Translations under genes and position numbers: made by a program
DNA from: Isoetes taiwanensis
Lineage: Eukaryota; Streptophyta; Lycopodiopsida; Isoetales; Isoetaceae
Direction: 5' to 3'
Assembly (NCBI GenBank): GCA_021234155.1
Contig: JAJEKV010000087.1
Coordinates: 3,465,242-3,529,241 of the forward strand
Length of the DNA: 64,000 nucleotides
Notes under the pieces: model-generated
The model's database searches: none
Told to the model about the DNA's origin: nothing
The model's input: the letters and a program-made list of their open reading frames with translations, nothing else
Shown: in pieces, positions 26,738 to 37,462 of the stretch
How positions within the stretch are numbered: position 1 is the first letter of the stretch
Layout: every line of letters starts with the position of its first letter

Positions 26738-28256
26738 GAACCTTCCAAACCTGCACCACCACATCACCCTGAGGGACTATAGGTATGTGTAGCGGAATAC
26801 TCCCCGCCACGTGTTCCCAGATAGCCCGGTCACTGCCCCTCAGGCGAAAGCGAGCTCGAAAGAACTTCCACGAAGCTAGCTGACCACCCCAATACCAATC
26901 CTCCAAGGTGAGCACAACAGCTCGCCTCCAACGCGAACAAGCGTCAGAGCATGCGATGCACGGGCAGCCAAGTCTTGAGGGGGTAGAGGAACCCACAAGA
27001 AAGGAGAAGAGTGGTGATAAACTGTGGCATAATCTAGCTGGAAGAGCACACGCACATGATCCCAAGCCCGCAACACTCCTGTCAGAAAAGGGGATGCATG
27101 TGAGAAAGGCCGGAGACCATACAACAATTGCCTGGGGCAACTCCACATGCAATGCGGCTTCCCAAACGCCACACAATGGCGAAGAGATCAATAACAAATG
27201 GCCACACCGGGAGAAGATGCTCCATCCTGCAGAATGCTCCAAACAAACTTGGAGACCAACACCTTACTATGCAGCGCCAAATCCAGAATGGCCAAGCCCC
27301 CATCCTCTCGGGGGCGGAGACACTTCCACCAAGCCACTTTAACAACCGCCCCTTCATCATCCCCGCCCCACACAAAATTTCAAACAATCTTATCCAAAGC
27401 TTGTATCTTACCCTCAGGAGCTAGCATCGCAGATGCTGTATACACATGAGTGCTACAAAGTACTGACTTGGCAATAGTGATCCTACCTGCCATGGACAAC
27501 TTGCTACCCTTCCACCAATTGAGGTGTTTCTGCAACCCCTGCAAAATCTCATCCCACACCCTCCCCATGGAAACATCCCCTCCAAAGGGAATACCCAACA
27601 ACTTAGTACACACATTACCTGGAAGCACCTTCCAAGGGAATAGAGCCAAACAAGGGGGAGGCGGAGTCAGCTGGGCCCATAATGCGGAGCACTTACCCCA
27701 ATTCAGAAGAATGCCTGAGGCCAAGGAGAAAGTATCCAACAAACCCTTCACATTCCGCAAATTCCTCTCTTCTGCCACCAAGAAGAGGAAAGTGTCATCG
27801 GCAAACTGGTTAATAATCTGCTGGCTACCATCCTGCATCCGAAGCCCATCCACCACTCCCTCCTCCACTGCAGCCAAAAACAACTGAGACAGTGCCTCCG
27901 CCACAATCGTAAACAAAAACGGCGCCAAAGGGCACCCCTGACGCACCCCTCTGCCTAAGGAGAAAAAGGCGGAGGGTTCACCCTGGCACACCATCGTAGC
28001 CCGTGCTGACCTATGCAGCTTCATGACTGTCTCTGTAAAGCGTGGACCACAGCCCAACGCTAACATCATGGCAGACAAGAACTCCCAACGGACACTATCG
28101 TAAGCTTTGGCAAAGTCAAGCTTAAGATAGGCAATGCCTTGACCTGTTCTTCTGGCCCAATAAAGGCCCTCATAAGCTGCGGCAACATTAGTCAAAATGT
28201 TCCTCCCAGGGACAAACCCAGACTGCACCTTACTAATGGAAGAAGTCAACACCGGC
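26738..28256 (-). pseudogene. L1-like LINE reverse transcriptase fragment (copy 1)
   Basis: Minus-strand frame 27,380-28,306 reads SGFVPGRNILTNVAAAYEGL, then YLKLDFAKAYDSVRW, GRGVRQGCPLAPFLF and QFADDTFLFL, the RT blocks 2 to 5 of plant L1-type LINEs with catalytic FADD. Downstream frames (26,628-27,387) hold the broken post-RT region, with a KGRLLKWLGG-type segment but no clean zinc finger. The 5' end is cut at about 28,256, where the copy at 46.9 kb continues. No poly(A) tail was seen at the junction with LINE-X. Confidence 0.75.
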
Positions 28257-29249
28257 TTAGCAAGTGGACATGGGCAAACAAGCAAAGAATTTAGTACACC
28301 ATGCATGTAATAAGCATGATTCTATAGTCTATATAAAATCCAACCACATTGAACAAGCTAAATAATATGGAGATTTGGCCTCTAATCAGCAAGAGTTGGC
28401 CATGGCTCATTTTTATGGCCCGCTTTTGGCGCCCATTGCTCGAAAATAACGAATTCAATGTTCTAGACTATGGAGCTTTTGGCGATGGCGTCTCCGATGA
28501 CTATATGGCCTTCTCCCAAGCTTGGAAAGCACCGCCATGTCTCGGGTGCAAAATCATCGCCCCAACAGTAAGGCTTTTTTCTTCTTTCCGCCATCTCATT
28601 TCGGGGCCCCTGTTCGCCGGATTTAGCTTTCAAGTCGATGGAACCATTTTAGCACCTTCTAATCCATCTTCTTGGAATCAGTCCACGGACATGGATTCTT
28701 TTCGTGTCGCTTAACAATTTCACCTTTAGTGGAAGTGGTACCCTAGATGGCCAAGGGCAGGAGTGGTGGAAGCGGTCTTGTAAAATAAACCCCGAAAATC
28801 CATGCAAAAAGCCCTTACGCTTTGAAATTTATATCATCCGCAAACCGAGAATCCAAGGGGTGTCTATATACAACACACCAACAGATGCACATGGAAATAT
28901 ATGGGTGCTCGATGTCCATGTGACTAATGTTCAGATAACATCTCCAGGATCTAGTCCAAATACAGATGGTATTCATATTTCACATTCTCAACATGTGCTA
29001 GTTAAGAATGTGCATATCAGATGCGGAGATGATTGCATTTCCATTGTTGCAGGTTGTGCTAACATACGAATGAGCAATATAAAATGTGGCCCTGGACATG
29101 GCATAAGTATAGGAAGTTTGGGGAAGCATGGATCTGAAGCTTATGTGAACAATGTGCACTTGCAGTCTGCCACCATAGCTGGAACTAGCAATGGTGTGAG
29201 AATTAAAACATGGAAAGGAGGCTCAGGCAATGCAACTGGGATTTTTTTT

Positions 29250-29285
29250 GATAAAGATAAAGATAAAGATAAAGATAAAGATAAG
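29250..29285. repeat. (GATAAA)n, 3' tail of a minus-strand retroelement
   Basis: About six GATAAA units lie at the left edge of the insertion in the polygalacturonase gene. On the minus strand this is a (TTTATC)n tail, like the short tandem tails of several LINE families in this window. Confidence 0.75.
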
Positions 29286-31252
29286 TTTTTATCGTCCACG
29301 AGAACCCTATCGGGTTATAGGACCCAAACAAAGAAAGAAAAGAGGGCGTGAGCCCCCTACAGAACAAAAAGGCATAAGCCTAAACAAAGCACAACATGGA
29401 GACAAAGCCCCATAATAAAAAAGCTATTTGTTCTATGGTACTGCTGAGAGACCCTAGACATAGCATGTCCACGGATTAGACGGCCAATGGTCTAGGATAA
29501 TCTTTGCTCCTCCTCGGTATACGCCCATTTCTTGTGTTGACGGGCTTCCCTAACCTTGCACAACTCATTAGGTGATTGCATAGTCTGTATGGGAGAGAGA
29601 TCTTCCTGTAAAGAAAAAGTAGTGCCCCTCAAATGATTTCCGTCTTTGAAGAACACTTAGGCGACTCAACACATCCCTAAAGCGAATTAGAAGGTGTCGA
29701 GGTCGATCGGGACGCACAGCCCCCACCCTAGCTCGAGACACAAGTCCAAGATTTGGGACATGCATAACCTCACGGAAGAACCGCTTAGCGACCTCCAAAT
29801 GCCCCGACCCTCTGTATGCATCTCCTCTACCCCTATAATACATAAATTCAAAGCTTCGGTCTTGTGCGCCTGCGTGGCTGGATCTCGCAACCAAATGGCG
29901 GGCCCCTCTTCCTCGTGTGTATCCGTCCCCTCATATATCTCGGTATGTACCGTAGTGTGAACATGCAAGGGCTCTGCGATCCGGACCCTAGCATCGGCAC
30001 ATGATGGCACATGAAATGGATCCTCGGTCAGATACTAGCATCGGTCGCGTAATGGCCCATCAACAGCCCGAGGTGTCTACGTGAACCTAATCGCTTCAAA
30101 ATAGTTGCGTAAAGCAAATGAAAGTGGTCATACATGTAAGTCCGCTCAACACGGACCTCCCGCCCGTTAAAGTATCCCTTGCCCCAAAACTGTCGATCAC
30201 ATCCCCGGTCCGATTCCGACTCGAAGCAAGAGACCACACGATCTTTGAATATCAAGCAATTGGTCATGCGTGGTATGGTGTTTCATTTGCTGCCTTGCCA
30301 TTTCTCCGGGCCGGGTCATGGGAGAAGGCGAAGTTGCTAGACGAGGCAGAGGCGTGTCAAAGCATTTGGACCAGGCAAGAAGAGATAGAGCTGGATATGG
30401 TAAGAGGACTGGAACTTATAGGTCGGGCGGACATCAGTAGCTGGTCTAAGGTATATGGAATTGCAGCCGGTGTGGAAGAACTGCAGGTACCGCGGGTAGA
30501 GAGATATGGGCCTAGATGGAGAGATGCACCGCAAGAGCGTAAGGAACCAGAAAGAAACCCCCGACCTAATGCGTAATAGATGGGAAAAGACCCAACAGAT
30601 AGAACAAGAAGCCAAAGGGTGAAAAATCGAAACCGGGCCGAGGTCGGGTCGACCGGTGGGCTAAAAGGACGAAGCAAGTTGTCTTGAGCAGAATTGGCGC
30701 GGAAGCAAGGGTCTGGCAAATCTTGACGCAGACAAAATATCAACACGGATGCCTTAAACGGATGACATCGGCGGGCTTTGTGGAGCTTGGGCAAGCGGTT
30801 GTAGGCCTAGAGCAAATCTCGCTGGACCAAATCCCGCAGGGGAGTTGGGGTCCGGTGGGGCGATCCGATCTAGGCCGGCAAAAGAGCAAATCTAAAATCG
30901 GCAAAAGCAATCTACGTGTGAAGCAATCTAAAATCTAAAATCCGCAAAAGCAATCTGTACCTCGACCGGGTTATTTGGAACAAAACAGAAAACCCACCGG
31001 AGGTCGGGGTCTGCGTGAGAGGCTGGCGCCCACCCAATCCGAGGCCCATGCATGGTCGTGGCGCCTTGATTCAACATCGCCGTAGGTCCGATTCGAGATG
31101 AAGCCGAGCTGCCGATTCGGCCGCGAGCCGGAGCTGAAACGGCATGCTTGATTTGTCCGGGTGAGCTTTGTTTGATGTTGTGACAGCCCGAGAGCACTAC
31201 ATCTCCATGCTTGAGAGCCTAGGCGGCGAGGCGCTTATAAGCTTAGAAGAAG
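29256..31252 (-). mobile_element. ~2-kb retroelement inserted in the polygalacturonase gene
   Basis: The two halves of one polygalacturonase strand flank this stretch, so its limits are known to within a few bases. It has a (TTTATC)n tail on the minus strand, which orients it. It is GC-richer than its surroundings and holds an ORF1-like frame at 29,568-29,894 but no endonuclease or RT. It may be a non-autonomous or internally deleted LINE. No target duplication longer than GAT could be seen. Confidence 0.65.
29568..29894 (-). pseudogene. LINE ORF1-like RNA-binding segment
   Basis: The frame contains LEVAKRFFREVMHVPNLGLV, a second segment RARVGAVRPDRPRHLLIRF and a third RDVLSRLSVLQRRKSFEG. 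The order helix, R-x-x-RPRxLLIRF strand, then an R/K-rich helix with FEG is that of the RRM-to-CTD part of L1-type ORF1 proteins, which bind the element's RNA. The frame uses a non-ATG first codon and upstream frames are broken, so the start is unknown. The match is by pattern only. Confidence 0.45.
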
Positions 31253-31560
31253 ATCATGACATTGTTATGGACAAGGTTGCTCGCCCTATTGTAATTAACC
31301 AGAACTACTATGATCCCCCGTGGCAAATCCAATATAACTACCGTCAAGATCAGTAATGTAGTGTATAGCAACATAGTTGGCACTTCTAGCACCCACAAGG
31401 GCATTTTATTGGAGTGCAAATTGATGTAATTCCATGCACGGGAATTGTTCTTCAAAATGTTACACTCCACGGATGTTGAGCATAAGTCTCAGAATTACGT
31501 TTTGTGAGAACTTCGAAGTCTCCTATTCTGGCCCCGTGGATCCAAAATGTCCTAATTCCT

Positions 31561-31875
31561 CTTTAATCACTCCATTAAGCAATGACAAAGTCACCAAAAA
31601 TAGATAAGAACAAGGTCATCACAGCTTAAAGATTCTGCAAGATTTTCAGAGGAAAGTTATACAATTTGTGCGTTATAAATCACATCTGGGTATTGTCAAC
31701 AATTAGGAGAATAAAATAGAAAATACTACAGCTTGCCCCTTACAAATAATACATGTAGCAATAATGGAGCAAATGATAATTTTATGGTATATGAGGTTCA
31801 CATTTTATTAAATCCTGATATTGAAAATGTGTGTCAAGTGGATTAAGTTACCCAAGTCCCATTCTAATGTAGACG
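31561..31875. other. non-coding flank between polygalacturonase and duplication copy A
   Basis: AT-rich sequence with no frame or motif. It ends with GTATACGTGTATAGC, where homology with copy B begins. Confidence 0.4.
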
Positions 31876-32579
31876 TGTATACGTGTATAGCTTTGCAGGA
31901 CTAGTTTTTGGTTTTTTTTTGCTAAGTAATTTTAGTTTTGTTTGCTAAGTAAGTAGGCTTTTTCTATTTTATAGATCTAGTAACTTAGGAGCTACAAGAT
32001 CACAAAGCTCAAGCCCTAGAAAGAAAGAAATTGACAAAACACAGAAAGAAAGCCTTGGAGAGGCAGTTAGAGTATATGTCCATAGTAGTGGATGGCATGG
32101 ATCAGAAGAAAATGTCCCTTTCACATTTTGTTAATGTTCCTAAAGACTTGCCTAAAGTTGACTTTCTCAAACATTTGGTTGGTGCAATGGAATTCAATAG
32201 ATGTGTAGATTGCTGAGTCTTCTTGACATTTCCGGACATACATGGTGATCCTAATCTTACAATCACGATTATTAACAAGGTTCTCCTCTCAAAAGAGAAG
32301 TTGCCTCCTGTCCTTTACATACAACTAGACGACACGACGAGAGAGAAGAAAAATCAGGTGTTATTTGCTTACTTTACAATGTTGGTTGATCTAGGTGTCT
32401 TCAAAAAAGTTTGGTTTTCTCGTCGTTGCTCACATTTATGTGAAATTAAGGAAAAGAAATGCATATTGTGATTGAACAAGCTTATAACACTATGATATCT
32501 ATTGTAGAAGTGCTCAAGGAAACTTTTGATTTTTGAGAATTTGTGTTTCAAAGGCAGTCTGGTAAGGGAACGACTATTA

Positions 32580-33269
32580 GAATAGAATAGAATAGAATAG
32601 AATAGAATAGAATACATTTATGTCCTTTGTGCCGTAAGGCCCCTGGACTTGTGTAGCATGGGCGAGCTCCCTACAAGGGTGCTACTAGCACATCACGCTG
32701 TTTTAATGTAGCCTTTTCGGAAGGCTGACTTTTTTCCTTTAATACCAGCACCCCGCTTTACCTCGGCTTCTTGGCCGTGCAGTGGTGCGTCGTTATCAAT
32801 CAGCTTTTAGCTGAGCAATTTGTGTGGGGCTATATGACCCGTATTGTACAGATCATATTACAAGCCCTCTTTCACTGTGTACCTCTCTGTGTCTGGTCAT
32901 CATTCTTTGGATCGCATCTGCCAGATCCCGTAACGATTCCGTCATCGTCATCATCCTGTGGATTGGTTCCCCCCACTTTATATTTCTATATCTGTCCCTG
33001 ATGTCCCCATAGATCGGGCAGTCGTTAATCATATGGTTTTCATCCTCTATTCTCCCCCTGTCACATATTCTGCATATCCTATCCTCCTTGTCTATCCCTC
33101 TCCATCTGTCCTTTTCGATTCTTAGGTCGTGGCTTCCCATCCTGAATCTGACCAGTATGTCCCTTCTGTTCTTCCCCAATATGTTATCCCGGTACACCTG
33201 GTGTCCCATCTGTTGGTCTGGATTAAAAACTTGTACGAGCCAGTCTGTCTTAAACAATTAATAAGTTTA
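32580..33269 (-). mobile_element. 5'-truncated LINE with (TATTC)n tail, 690 bp
   Basis: Absent from copy B, which has the intact site at 59,146-59,152. The site sequence ACTATTA is present on both sides here (32,573-32,579 and 33,270-33,276), a 7-bp target duplication. On the minus strand it ends with about seven TATTC units. It encodes only a LINE C-terminus (32,853-33,257): FRMGSHDLRIEKDRW, then the zinc knuckle CRICDRG-x6-H-x4-C. This is classic target-primed insertion with 5' truncation. The family differs from LINE-T in its sequence and tail. Confidence 0.9.
32853..33257 (-). pseudogene. LINE ORF2 C-terminus with CCHC knuckle
   Basis: A 134-residue frame open to the 5' truncation point. 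It contains RRDILVRFRMGSHDLRIEKD and the CCHC motif CRICDRGRIEDENHMINDC, spaced C-x2-C-x10-H-x4-C as written, close to the motif in LINE-T. The reverse transcriptase proper is missing because the insertion is 5'-truncated. The frame itself has no internal stop, so the insertion is fairly young. Confidence 0.8.
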
Positions 33270-34071
33270 ACTATTAATAAGTTAAACAAAATGACGTTCT
33301 AGTATCATGTAAAGTTTTTTAAAAGTGCAGGCATCACATGCCTCCAAAGAAAGTACTTTGTTTCTAGTAAGGAATGACTGTCTAAAGAACCTCTACATTA
33401 TCTGAACATCCCTAAAGTTGATCAGCAGCCTTTAAGAAGCTCTATAGACTTCACTAATAAGAACAAGGCTAACTAGCAGCTGCACATGCTTGGGAAAGGG
33501 GATTGGGTGGGTTGGTGGGGTTTGAAGGGAGAAGTATAACAACTATCAGAATGCTTAAGTGTAGAAATCATATTCCCAGTGTAGGAAGAAATTTCAATGA
33601 ATATATTTCTAGTAATTATTATAATCTTCAAGGATTGAGACAATTCGTCTGTATCCATTAGATCTTCCAAGGATGCAAATGAGGCAATAGTATAAGTACA
33701 GGCTAGGAGAGCAAGAAGGTGAAGAAAACATGAGAGACGCCCGCTAGACCTTTAATTTTGGCTGTTTTTTGTGTTTGTCTTATACGAACATAAATGCAAG
33801 AAGATGTGGAATATATCTTGCAAAATGGATATTTTTTTTTTGTTGAAGGACGTCAGACTTTATTCAATCAAAGAGTCAAATACAAGTATAAATGCAGAGA
33901 CAGGAATAAAATCTTAGCGGATAAGCGGAGACCCACCGAGTGAAGCAACCTGCCTAAGCATAAGAGTGCACATCCAAAAACTCCTCAAAAATCAATCGCC
34001 TCTTGCGAGGGGCAAGTGAAGAACAATGATACGACTTTACAATGTAACCTTGAGCTTCTTGGAGAACACGA

Positions 34072-34455
34072 TTATCTGCCACATCCAGACCTTTGAAGAT
34101 TACCAATCTTCGTCTTTTCCAGATAGTCCAAAGCAACCATCCTGCTGCTAGATGAAAAGCCTGGCCTTGTAACTCTGTCCAAGTACTTGGGTAAATTGCC
34201 AAAAGCAGTTGTTGACTTGTTAGTGAAACACGAAAAAGGGAAAACAACCGGTCCCATACACTGCCTAAGGTGTTCACACATGAAAAAGCAATGCTCAATG
34301 GGTCTCGGATCCACGCTTGCATCTTGGACACGATTTGATATTCTAGGGTTAAACTTATGGACAAGCACATTAACCCATGAGACACCTATGAAGAATCGCC
34401 ACCAAAGAAGCGCCACTTTAGGATGAAGTAGCTTGTCCCATGCCCAAGACCACAC
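34072..34455 (-). pseudogene. L1 C-terminal zf-RVT-like domain
   Basis: The frame reads WSWAWDKLLHPKVALLWWRF, then GVSWVNVLVHK and CFFMCEHLRQCMGPVVF. This is the zinc-binding region that follows the reverse transcriptase in plant L1-type LINEs (W..W....P.KV..F.WR, ... C..C...E...H..). Here the histidine/cysteine spacing reads HCFFMCEH. A frameshift joins it to 33,954-34,385. It belongs to the 4.3-kb insertion. Confidence 0.65.
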
Positions 34456-35032
34456 CTTACGCCATTGAGGAGGAGGAAGTTGAAGAGACCACTTATTAGG
34501 CGGAGGAAGAATATCAAAGTATCAAGCAACAACCGATACATAGAGTTCACAAGTTTGCACTCCTTAATTTCTTCATGACAAACCCATACCAAAATATCTT
34601 CTTGGTGTGGCAGAATAATAGGCTGTAGAAAATCAGCAACCTTTTGCCAAAGAACTCTATCCCATCGCCCCAATAGAAACTTTAAGCGAAAAGCCTCCCA
34701 TGTCGAAAGAATCGGCTCGAGTCATACCATTTGCAATAGTTAAGATTCCAAAGCACTTTTCCAACGTCTTTGAGTCAATGGGTGCCTTTGTAAAGCAAAG
34801 TGGTTGATTGTCTACCGAGAGGGATCCACCAACAAGGTGCGATCAAGCGTACACAAGCGGTTGGGTGATGTGAAATAAAGTTTTGATTTGTGTGCGGGAA
34901 TCTAACAATCCCTTTAAGGATGGAGAAGCATTATGATAAGGCCGCAACTCATAAAATAAACTCCATGGAAGAACAGGTTTGAGTGTGACTTTACCAAAAG
35001 GGATACATTAGGTAAGAGCCCATTGCAATAAG

Positions 35033-36130
35033 TCAGTAACCGGGAGAATCATCCTTACCTACAAGAAGCCGCCAAATGAATTTTGAGATCATAACCTTAC
35101 TCGCAAATGGAAATCTGTCATGCCCAAACCTCCAGCCAGACTTAGGTTTTATACACTTAGACCATGCAACCTTCACCACTACCCCCCGCTTCATTTCCAC
35201 CCCGGATAAAGTTTCTAACAACACCCACAATCTCCCGAAACTTTGAGTGGGAAGCAAGAATGACGAAGCCATATAGACATGTGTGTTGTTTAAGACATGC
35301 TTAGCAACTATTACCCTTCGGGGCATAGATAGCTTAGCAGGTATCCCACCAAAAAAGGTGCCTCCGCAACCCCTCGATTATAACATCCCAAGCATCAGAA
35401 GTTGAAACATGAATACCCACTGGGATACCAAGAAGCTTGGTTGCCTTCCCATGAGGCAACACCTTCCAGGGGTAAGCAAGAACACATGGTGGGACTTCAT
35501 CATCTAGAGTCCACAAAGCGAGAACACTTTTGCCAACCCACCAAAACTCCGGAGGCTAAGGAAAATGTGTCAAGCGAAGCTTTGCATTTTGGAGATTATC
35601 GACAGATCTTTCAAAAATAGAAAGGTATCATCAGATAATCGATTAATAATTTCTTGAGAGCCATTTTCCATAGGAAGACCCCCGATCACATCATCCTCGG
35701 CTGACACTAGAAAATAATTGTGAAAGCACCTCGCCGCCACTATTGTAAAAGCAATGGAGCCAAGGGGCAACCTTGACGAACTCCTCTACCAACGGGAAAG
35801 ACAACAGAGGGCTCTCCACGAAGAGTATGTAGATCTTCTTTGAAGTATGCAACTTCATGACATCTCTTGTGAATGGGATACCAAACCCTAAAGCCAATAA
35901 ACACTTCTCTAAAAACCCCAATCCACACCGTCATATGCCTTGGCAAAATCAAGTTTAAGATACACAACACGATGGGCCTTTAGCCTTGCCCAATACATAC
36001 CTTCATAGGCATTTGCAACATTATCAAGAATACACCTTCCGGCAAGAACCCAGTTTGGGTGGGACGAAATTGACTCAAAGAAGAACAACACACAACTTCT
36101 CGCCAGAGCTTTTCATAAAAATCTTATACA
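35033..36130 (-). pseudogene. L1 reverse transcriptase core, several frames
   Basis: Successive frames give AGRCILDNVANAYEGMYWAR and YLKLDFAKAYDGVDWGF (35,909-36,091), RGVRQGCPLAPL (35,740-35,970), INRLSDDTFLFL (35,570-35,770) and VIVAKHVLNNTHVYMASSFL (35,033-35,326). These are RT blocks 2 to 7 and the thumb. At least four frame changes separate them. Compared with the related copies at 27.4-28.3 and 46.3-46.9 kb (FADD), the catalytic alanine is serine and the aromatic residue is leucine. Confidence 0.8.
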
Positions 36131-37234
36131 ACGTAGAAAGCAATGTTATGGGACGTAATCCGAAATGGTCTTGGGCTCTTTACACTTGGGAATGAGGGAA
36201 ATAGCATCGTGTTAAGAATTTTGTCCAAACTTCGTATCTTCTAAATTCACAAAATGCATTATATATATCATCTCCAATCCACTCCCAATATTCTTGAAAA
36301 AATTCTCTTTGGAAAACCATCAAGAGACTGGACATTTTCCTTTCTCCAATAGGTGAGCATTTGCCTAGATTGTCTCTAGTGATAATTGTCTCTAAAATTG
36401 AGCGTTGCTCTGCTGAAACAATAGAATGCACTTTAGTTAACACGGTGATTGCATATCCTCCTGAAATGGTAAGCAATGTCGAGCAAAGAATCTTTGCAAA
36501 ATGATTATGTAGGTCTTTGCTTTAGGTGCACGGATCGAAAACCTCCGAGCCATCGGGAGAGTGAGAGAGTTAATAGAAGTAGCCATCCTCCTCCGTTTTG
36601 CCGCCCTAAAAAGAAATGAGAACACCTATCACCGGACTTAAACCATTGCAAACCAGCCTTCAACCGGCTCCAAAGACTGCCTGTGATCTCAATATCTTTA
36701 ATTTCTTGTAAGATCTGTTTCTCTCTAATGCGGAAGAAGGAATGTGAGCTCTGCATATTTGTAACTCCCGATATAAAGGTCGTCAAATGACCTCGGCCTC
36801 AACCACTTTTTACGATGACCCCATTCCTTAGCAAAGGATTTGGCCGCCGCCATGGCAGCTACAACCCCGACATCCCCCTGGATGAAGCGAATGCCTGCGG
36901 ACCACGATATCTTTACTGACTGTTTTAAACTCTTCGTTCTTGGTAACGGTATTGAGCTTGAAAAATGTTTTAGTGGGCCTTCTATTATTTGCGGTATGAG
37001 TAAGAAAACCATTGTGGGTTGTGATGCAAACGGAACTATCCAAAAGATTAGTCCTGTGAATGTCAAGTACCAAACCAGCAACAACAACATTATAATATCC
37101 ATGATCATGTCGAGCATAGACTCTATCACTATCCGTCCAACCATTACACCATGTGTATGACTGATCCCCATCAATTTCGCCCATCCACACTCCAAAAGGA
37201 AACGTCCGCCCTTTGTTCCCCTCAAATCCTTGGA

Positions 37235-37462
37235 TTACTTGTGATCCTCGACCACATCTATCAACTTCGCTTCTACCATATTAAAGTCACCAACCATAAA
37301 CCAAGCAACATTACTGCCAAGTCTAAGCACCTTACTCCTCAAAGAAGCCCATAAAGAACCCCTTTGACCCGGTTGATTATGAGCATAAACATTTACTATG
37401 CCCCATTCCTGACCCTTGTCTTGCCATTTAACAATAACCCAACGACCAAACTTATCGATCAC
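37235..37462 (-). pseudogene. L1 APE-type endonuclease fragment
   Basis: The frame reads RWVIVKWQDKGQEWGIVNVY, then NVAWFMVGDFNMVEAKL, the GDFN block of APE-like LINE endonucleases that nick the target DNA. The N-terminal catalytic part (expected further right, 37,477-38,100) is too broken to read, apart from a stretch with MNIVSWNV-like sense on the minus strand around 37,690. A continuing frame at 36,828-37,225 includes SYTWCNGWTDSDRVYARHD, the later block of the same domain. Confidence 0.7.

Larger units (their letters stand above)
28349..31560 (+). pseudogene. polygalacturonase (GH28), disrupted
   Basis: GH28 polygalacturonases hydrolyse homogalacturonan in the cell wall. The N-terminal frame reads FNVLDYGAFGDGVSDDYMAF, the family start. 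After a frameshift near 28,700 the frame SLNNFTFSGSGTLDGQGQEW continues to the catalytic blocks NTDGIH, CGDDCIS, GPGHGISIGSLG and RIKTWKGG, so the three aspartates, the histidine and RIK are all present. The frame breaks at about 29,256, where a ~2-kb element is inserted. The gene resumes at 31,252 with DIVMDKVARPIVINQNY, the usual next strand. Two more frameshifts follow (about 31,335 and 31,424) before the IPCTGIVLQNV end. No intron is evident and some residues between 28,825 and 28,850 seem lost. It is a dead gene copy. Confidence 0.85.
31985..33480 (+). pseudogene. DDE/RNase H-like putative transposase, element 2, copy A
   Basis: Same protein as at 58,511-59,350 (see that entry). This copy is more damaged: a TGT codon has become TGA near 32,215, splitting the frame after FNRCVDC; about 33 bases that in copy B encode MHDQMDQMFSW are deleted at about 32,434; and a 690-bp LINE is inserted at 32,580. 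The blocks VVDGMDQKK (about 32,085-32,115) and LPPVLYIQLDDTTRE (about 32,302-32,346) remain. The final segment resumes after 33,276. An acceptor-like TTTATAG precedes the first clear codons. Confidence 0.75.

Noticed and set aside
26908-28306. Plus-strand frames over the L1-like pieces (also 45,749-48,958)
   Set aside because: They are antisense shadows of the GC-rich minus-strand L1 coding region, which carries the RT motifs.
30118-30576. 152-residue plus-strand frame in the polygalacturonase insertion
   Set aside because: No family resemblance, and it is antisense to the retroelement orientation given by the tail and ORF1-like frame.
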